Made by a program: the position numbers and the translations under genes
Source: an uncultured Prevotellaceae bacterium
GTDB taxonomy: Bacteria; Bacteroidota; Bacteroidia; Bacteroidales; Bacteroidaceae
Length of the DNA stretch: 15,857 nucleotides
Assembly: GCA_900315105.1 (NCBI GenBank)
Contig: OMXX01000087.1
Span: forward strand, 1-15,857
Reading direction: 5' to 3'
Shown: positions 14,801-15,857 of the stretch, piece after piece
How the letters are laid out: the number at the start of each line of letters is the position of its first letter
Numbering within the stretch: the stretch's first letter is position 1
The notes under the pieces: generated by a model
The model's input: only the letters and a program-made list of their open reading frames with translations
Database searches by the model: none
Told to the model about the DNA's origin: nothing

Positions 14801-15435
14801 ATATCGGTTACGGCGGTCTCGACCACGTACTCGCATCTGGTGAGGACCTCAACATCTTCGTTATCGATACAGAGGTTTACTCTAACACAGGTGGTCAGGC
14901 TTCTAAGGCTACTCCACTCGGTGCTATCGCTCAGTTCGCTGCACAGGGTAAGCGTATCAAGAAGAAGGACCTCGGTATGATCGCTACAACTTACGGCTAC
15001 GTTTACGTTGCTCAGGTTGCTATGGGTGCTGACAACGCTCAGTGTCTCAAGGCATTCCGCGAGGCAGAGGCATACCACGGACCATCACTCGTCATCGCTT
15101 ACGCTCCATGTATCAACCACGGTCTTAAGATCAAGGGTGGCATGGGTCGCTCACAGGCTGAGGAGGCTCGCGCAGTTGAGTGCGGTTACTGGCATCTATG
15201 GCGCTTCAACCCAGAGTTGGCTGAGAAGGGACAGAACCCATTCTCTCTCGATTCTAAGGAGCCACAGTGGGATAAGTTCCAGGACTTCCTCATGGGCGAG
15301 GTACGTTACCTCTCTGTTAAGAAGGCATTCCCAGCTGAGGCTGACGAACTCTTCGCAGAGGCACAGAAGATGGCACAGCGCCGTTATCAGTCATACGTTC
15401 GCCAGACAAAGATGGATTGGTCAGAGGAGCTCTAA
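11842..15435 (+). CDS. nifJ: Pyruvate:ferredoxin (flavodoxin) oxidoreductase, single-chain
   Basis: A 1197-residue PFOR, the usual length for the homodimeric single-chain form. It converts pyruvate and CoA to acetyl-CoA, CO2 and reduced ferredoxin, a central step of anaerobic fermentation. Seen: YPITPSSPMAE (30-40) and Glu66 in the N-terminal thiamine-diphosphate region; a ferredoxin-like insert with two four-cysteine sets (Cys692/695/698/702 and Cys747/750/753/757) for two [4Fe-4S] clusters; Cys827, 830, 855 and 1090 for the proximal cluster, with the same 3- and 25-residue spacings as D. africanus PFOR; and the diphosphate/Mg motif GDGASYDIGYGG (981-992) with Asn1015 in NTGGQ. The frame is open to 11773, but MAKEKKFITCDG at 11842 matches family N-termini and the longer form would translate a repeat tract. 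Codons are strongly biased (GCT, GTT, CTC, CGT, AAG), unlike the neighbours, indicating high expression. Confidence 0.97.
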   Translation: MAKEKKFITCDGNEAAAHVSYMFTEVAAIYPITPSSPMAEHTDDWSARGRKNMWGQEVLVQEMQSEGGAAGAVHGSLQAGALTTTYTASQGLLLMIPNMYKIAGELLPCVFDVSARTLASHSLCIFGDHQDVMACRQTGFAMFASSSVQEVMDLTAVPHLATLETKVPFINFFDGFRTSHEYHKIEVMDMEDIKAITPMEYVEEFRNRALSPERPVTRGTAENPNEFFTHREASNTYYENIPDVVEKYCQKMTEITGRDYHCFNYYGAKDAENIIILMGSACEAAKEAIDYLISQGKKVGMVNVHLYRPFSVKYLLAAVPKSVKKVAVLDRTKEPGAEGEPLYLDVKSAFYDVENRPLIVGGRYGLGSAEVTPAKIISVFNNLELPQPKNHFTVGIVDDVTNLSLPVVEEMALGGKSIQECKFFGLGADGTVGANKNSVKIIGDNTDKHCQAYFSYDSKKSGGFTCSHLRFGDEPIRSTYQITTPNFVACHVQAYLHMYDVTRGIRENGSFLLNTIFEGEELVNFIPNKVKRVFAEKNIKVYYINATKIAQEIGLGNRTNTILQSAFFRITEVIPVDLAVEQMKKFIVKSYGKKGQDVVDKNYAAVDRGGEYKQLAVDPAWANLPDDAVKQDDAPAFVKELVRPINAQAGDLLKVSDFVKHNTVDGTWQNGTAAYEKRGVEAFVPVWNAENCIQCNKCSFVCPHAAIRPFVLDANELAGIDTPTQEIKAPAAFKGMNFVIAPSPLDCLGCGNCADVCPGKKNKETGENEKALKMVAYNPDAEDMQKLAKDWDYLVKKVHTKQDLIDIKANPKNSQFATPLFEFSGACSGCGETPYVKLISQLFGDREIIANATGCSSIYSASIPSTPYTTNEKGQGPAFDNSLFEDFCEFGLGMVIGNKKMKERVAKLFQQLIDSDKTPADFKAAAAEWIEKREDADETKRLAAILKPMIAEGAAAGCDVCKELKTLDHYLIKRSQWIIGGDGASYDIGYGGLDHVLASGEDLNIFVIDTEVYSNTGGQASKATPLGAIAQFAAQGKRIKKKDLGMIATTYGYVYVAQVAMGADNAQCLKAFREAEAYHGPSLVIAYAPCINHGLKIKGGMGRSQAEEARAVECGYWHLWRFNPELAEKGQNPFSLDSKEPQWDKFQDFLMGEVRYLSVKKAFPAEADELFAEAQKMAQRRYQSYVRQTKMDWSEEL

Positions 15436-15468
15436 TCGCTTCATCTTGAACAAATAGCATAAATAAAG

Positions 15469-15501
15469 AAGGTCGCGAGTATTCTCTCGCGACCTTTTTT
15501 G
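15469..15501 (+). terminator. Intrinsic terminator of the PFOR gene
   Basis: A perfect 11-bp GC-rich stem, 15469-15479 with 15486-15496, around a 6-base loop, followed by a T run to 15500. It lies 34 bases after the stop codon. Confidence 0.95.
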
Positions 15502-15554
15502 TTTCAATACCCCTACCCTTTTAAACGCTAAGCCGCAAAGAGTTTTCACGGCGA

Positions 15555-15610
15555 GCACCGAAGGTGCAACACATAACAGGGCGTTGCGTGAGCGCCGTTA
15601 CATAAAGGGG
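15555..15610 (+). repeat. Two divergent hairpin-plus-tail modules
   Basis: First: GCAC/GTGC stem (15555-15558 with 15564-15567), loop CGAAG, tail AACACATAA then CAGGGC. Second: GGCG/CGCC stem (15580-15583 with 15593-15596), longer loop, tail GTTACATAAAGGGG. Both are diverged relatives of the modules in the terminal repeats. Confidence 0.55.
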
Positions 15611-15617
15611 GTTATTG

Positions 15618-15857
15618 TAATTAACGTGAGTTCGACGAATTTATTCAGTTGTATATTGTTGATTATTATGTAGTTGAAAGAGCTCTGAAGGAGCGATACC
15701 TAAAAGGGCAGTCCGTTAGGGCTGTTATATTTGTTGATATAGGGGGTATGAGGTCTGAAGGACCGACACCTAAAGTCTTCAGGTGTCGCACTTACAGCGC
15801 TCCTTTAATCACTCATCTACCGAATAACAGCCCTTACGGACTGCCCTATTAGGTGTC
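15618..15857. repeat. Dispersed palindromic repeat, right copy
   Basis: 15711-15857 is 91% identical to 1-147. Arms 15695-15728 and 15824-15857 pair at 31 of 34 positions around 95 bases. Modules on the plus strand are GCTC-TGAAG-GAGC (15682-15694, tail GATACCT) and GGTC-TGAAG-GACC (15752-15764, tail GACACCT); on the minus strand GCGC-TGTAA-GTGC (15800-15788, tail GACACCT). 15618-15641 corresponds, inverted, to 172-195. The element runs off the window. The 15436-15857 stretch holds no gene I can support. Confidence 0.85.

Noticed and set aside
12274..15078. Long antisense and shifted-frame ORFs inside PFOR
   Set aside because: They mirror the biased codons of PFOR, have low-complexity Ser/Leu/Arg/Val-rich products and lack recognisable domains.
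15649..15852. A 67-codon plus-strand ORF at the right end
   Set aside because: It is a translation of the dispersed palindromic repeat, with no promoter or start context; the left copy shows no matching conserved gene.

Overview
The window looks like a chromosomal segment of an anaerobic Bacteroidota, most likely of the Prevotella/Segatella group. The reasons are TAnnTTTG-type -7 promoter boxes with an upstream TTG/TTTG about 18-20 bases away in front of most genes, almost no Shine-Dalgarno sequences, AT-rich gaps, a single-chain pyruvate:ferredoxin oxidoreductase, a CotH-kinase secreted protein and AAA/DUF4143-type ATPase. The genus is inferred from general knowledge; no database search was possible.

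Layout. Both ends (1-195 and 15519-15857) carry copies of a dispersed palindromic repeat built from small hairpin modules with covarying stems. From the left come a small secreted protein of unknown function (299-820, minus), an orphan LytS/YehU-type sensor kinase (1054-2061, minus), and two 82% identical stand-alone AraC-type DNA-binding proteins (2381-2719 and 3686-4024, plus) that flank a VanZ-family membrane protein (2778-3344, minus). A DUF2461 protein (4083-4772, plus) follows the second AraC protein, and a large secreted CotH-kinase protein (4933-7308, minus) closes the left half.

The right half is more housekeeping in character: tcdA (7607-8476, plus; tRNA t6A cyclisation), greA (8575-9039, plus; transcript cleavage factor), an uncharacterised ATP-grasp protein (9075-10175, minus), an AAA/DUF4143-type ATPase with Gln in place of the usual Walker B Glu (10486-11673, plus), and the 1197-residue pyruvate:ferredoxin oxidoreductase (11842-15435, plus), whose codon bias suggests very high expression.

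How the genes relate. Most are separate transcription units with their own promoters and hairpin terminators. Likely co-transcribed pairs are AraC-2 with DUF2461, and tcdA with greA. The kinase and the AraC genes are divergent and could form a regulatory unit, but only position supports that. I see no complete mobile element, phage, CRISPR or toxin-antitoxin system.

The most unusual content is non-coding: the covarying hairpin modules at both ends; several intergenic tracts with strict 7-base periodicity but different unit sequences, one of which runs into tcdA and supplies its stop codon; and three genes whose start codons overlap the stop codon of a 3-6 codon leader ORF.
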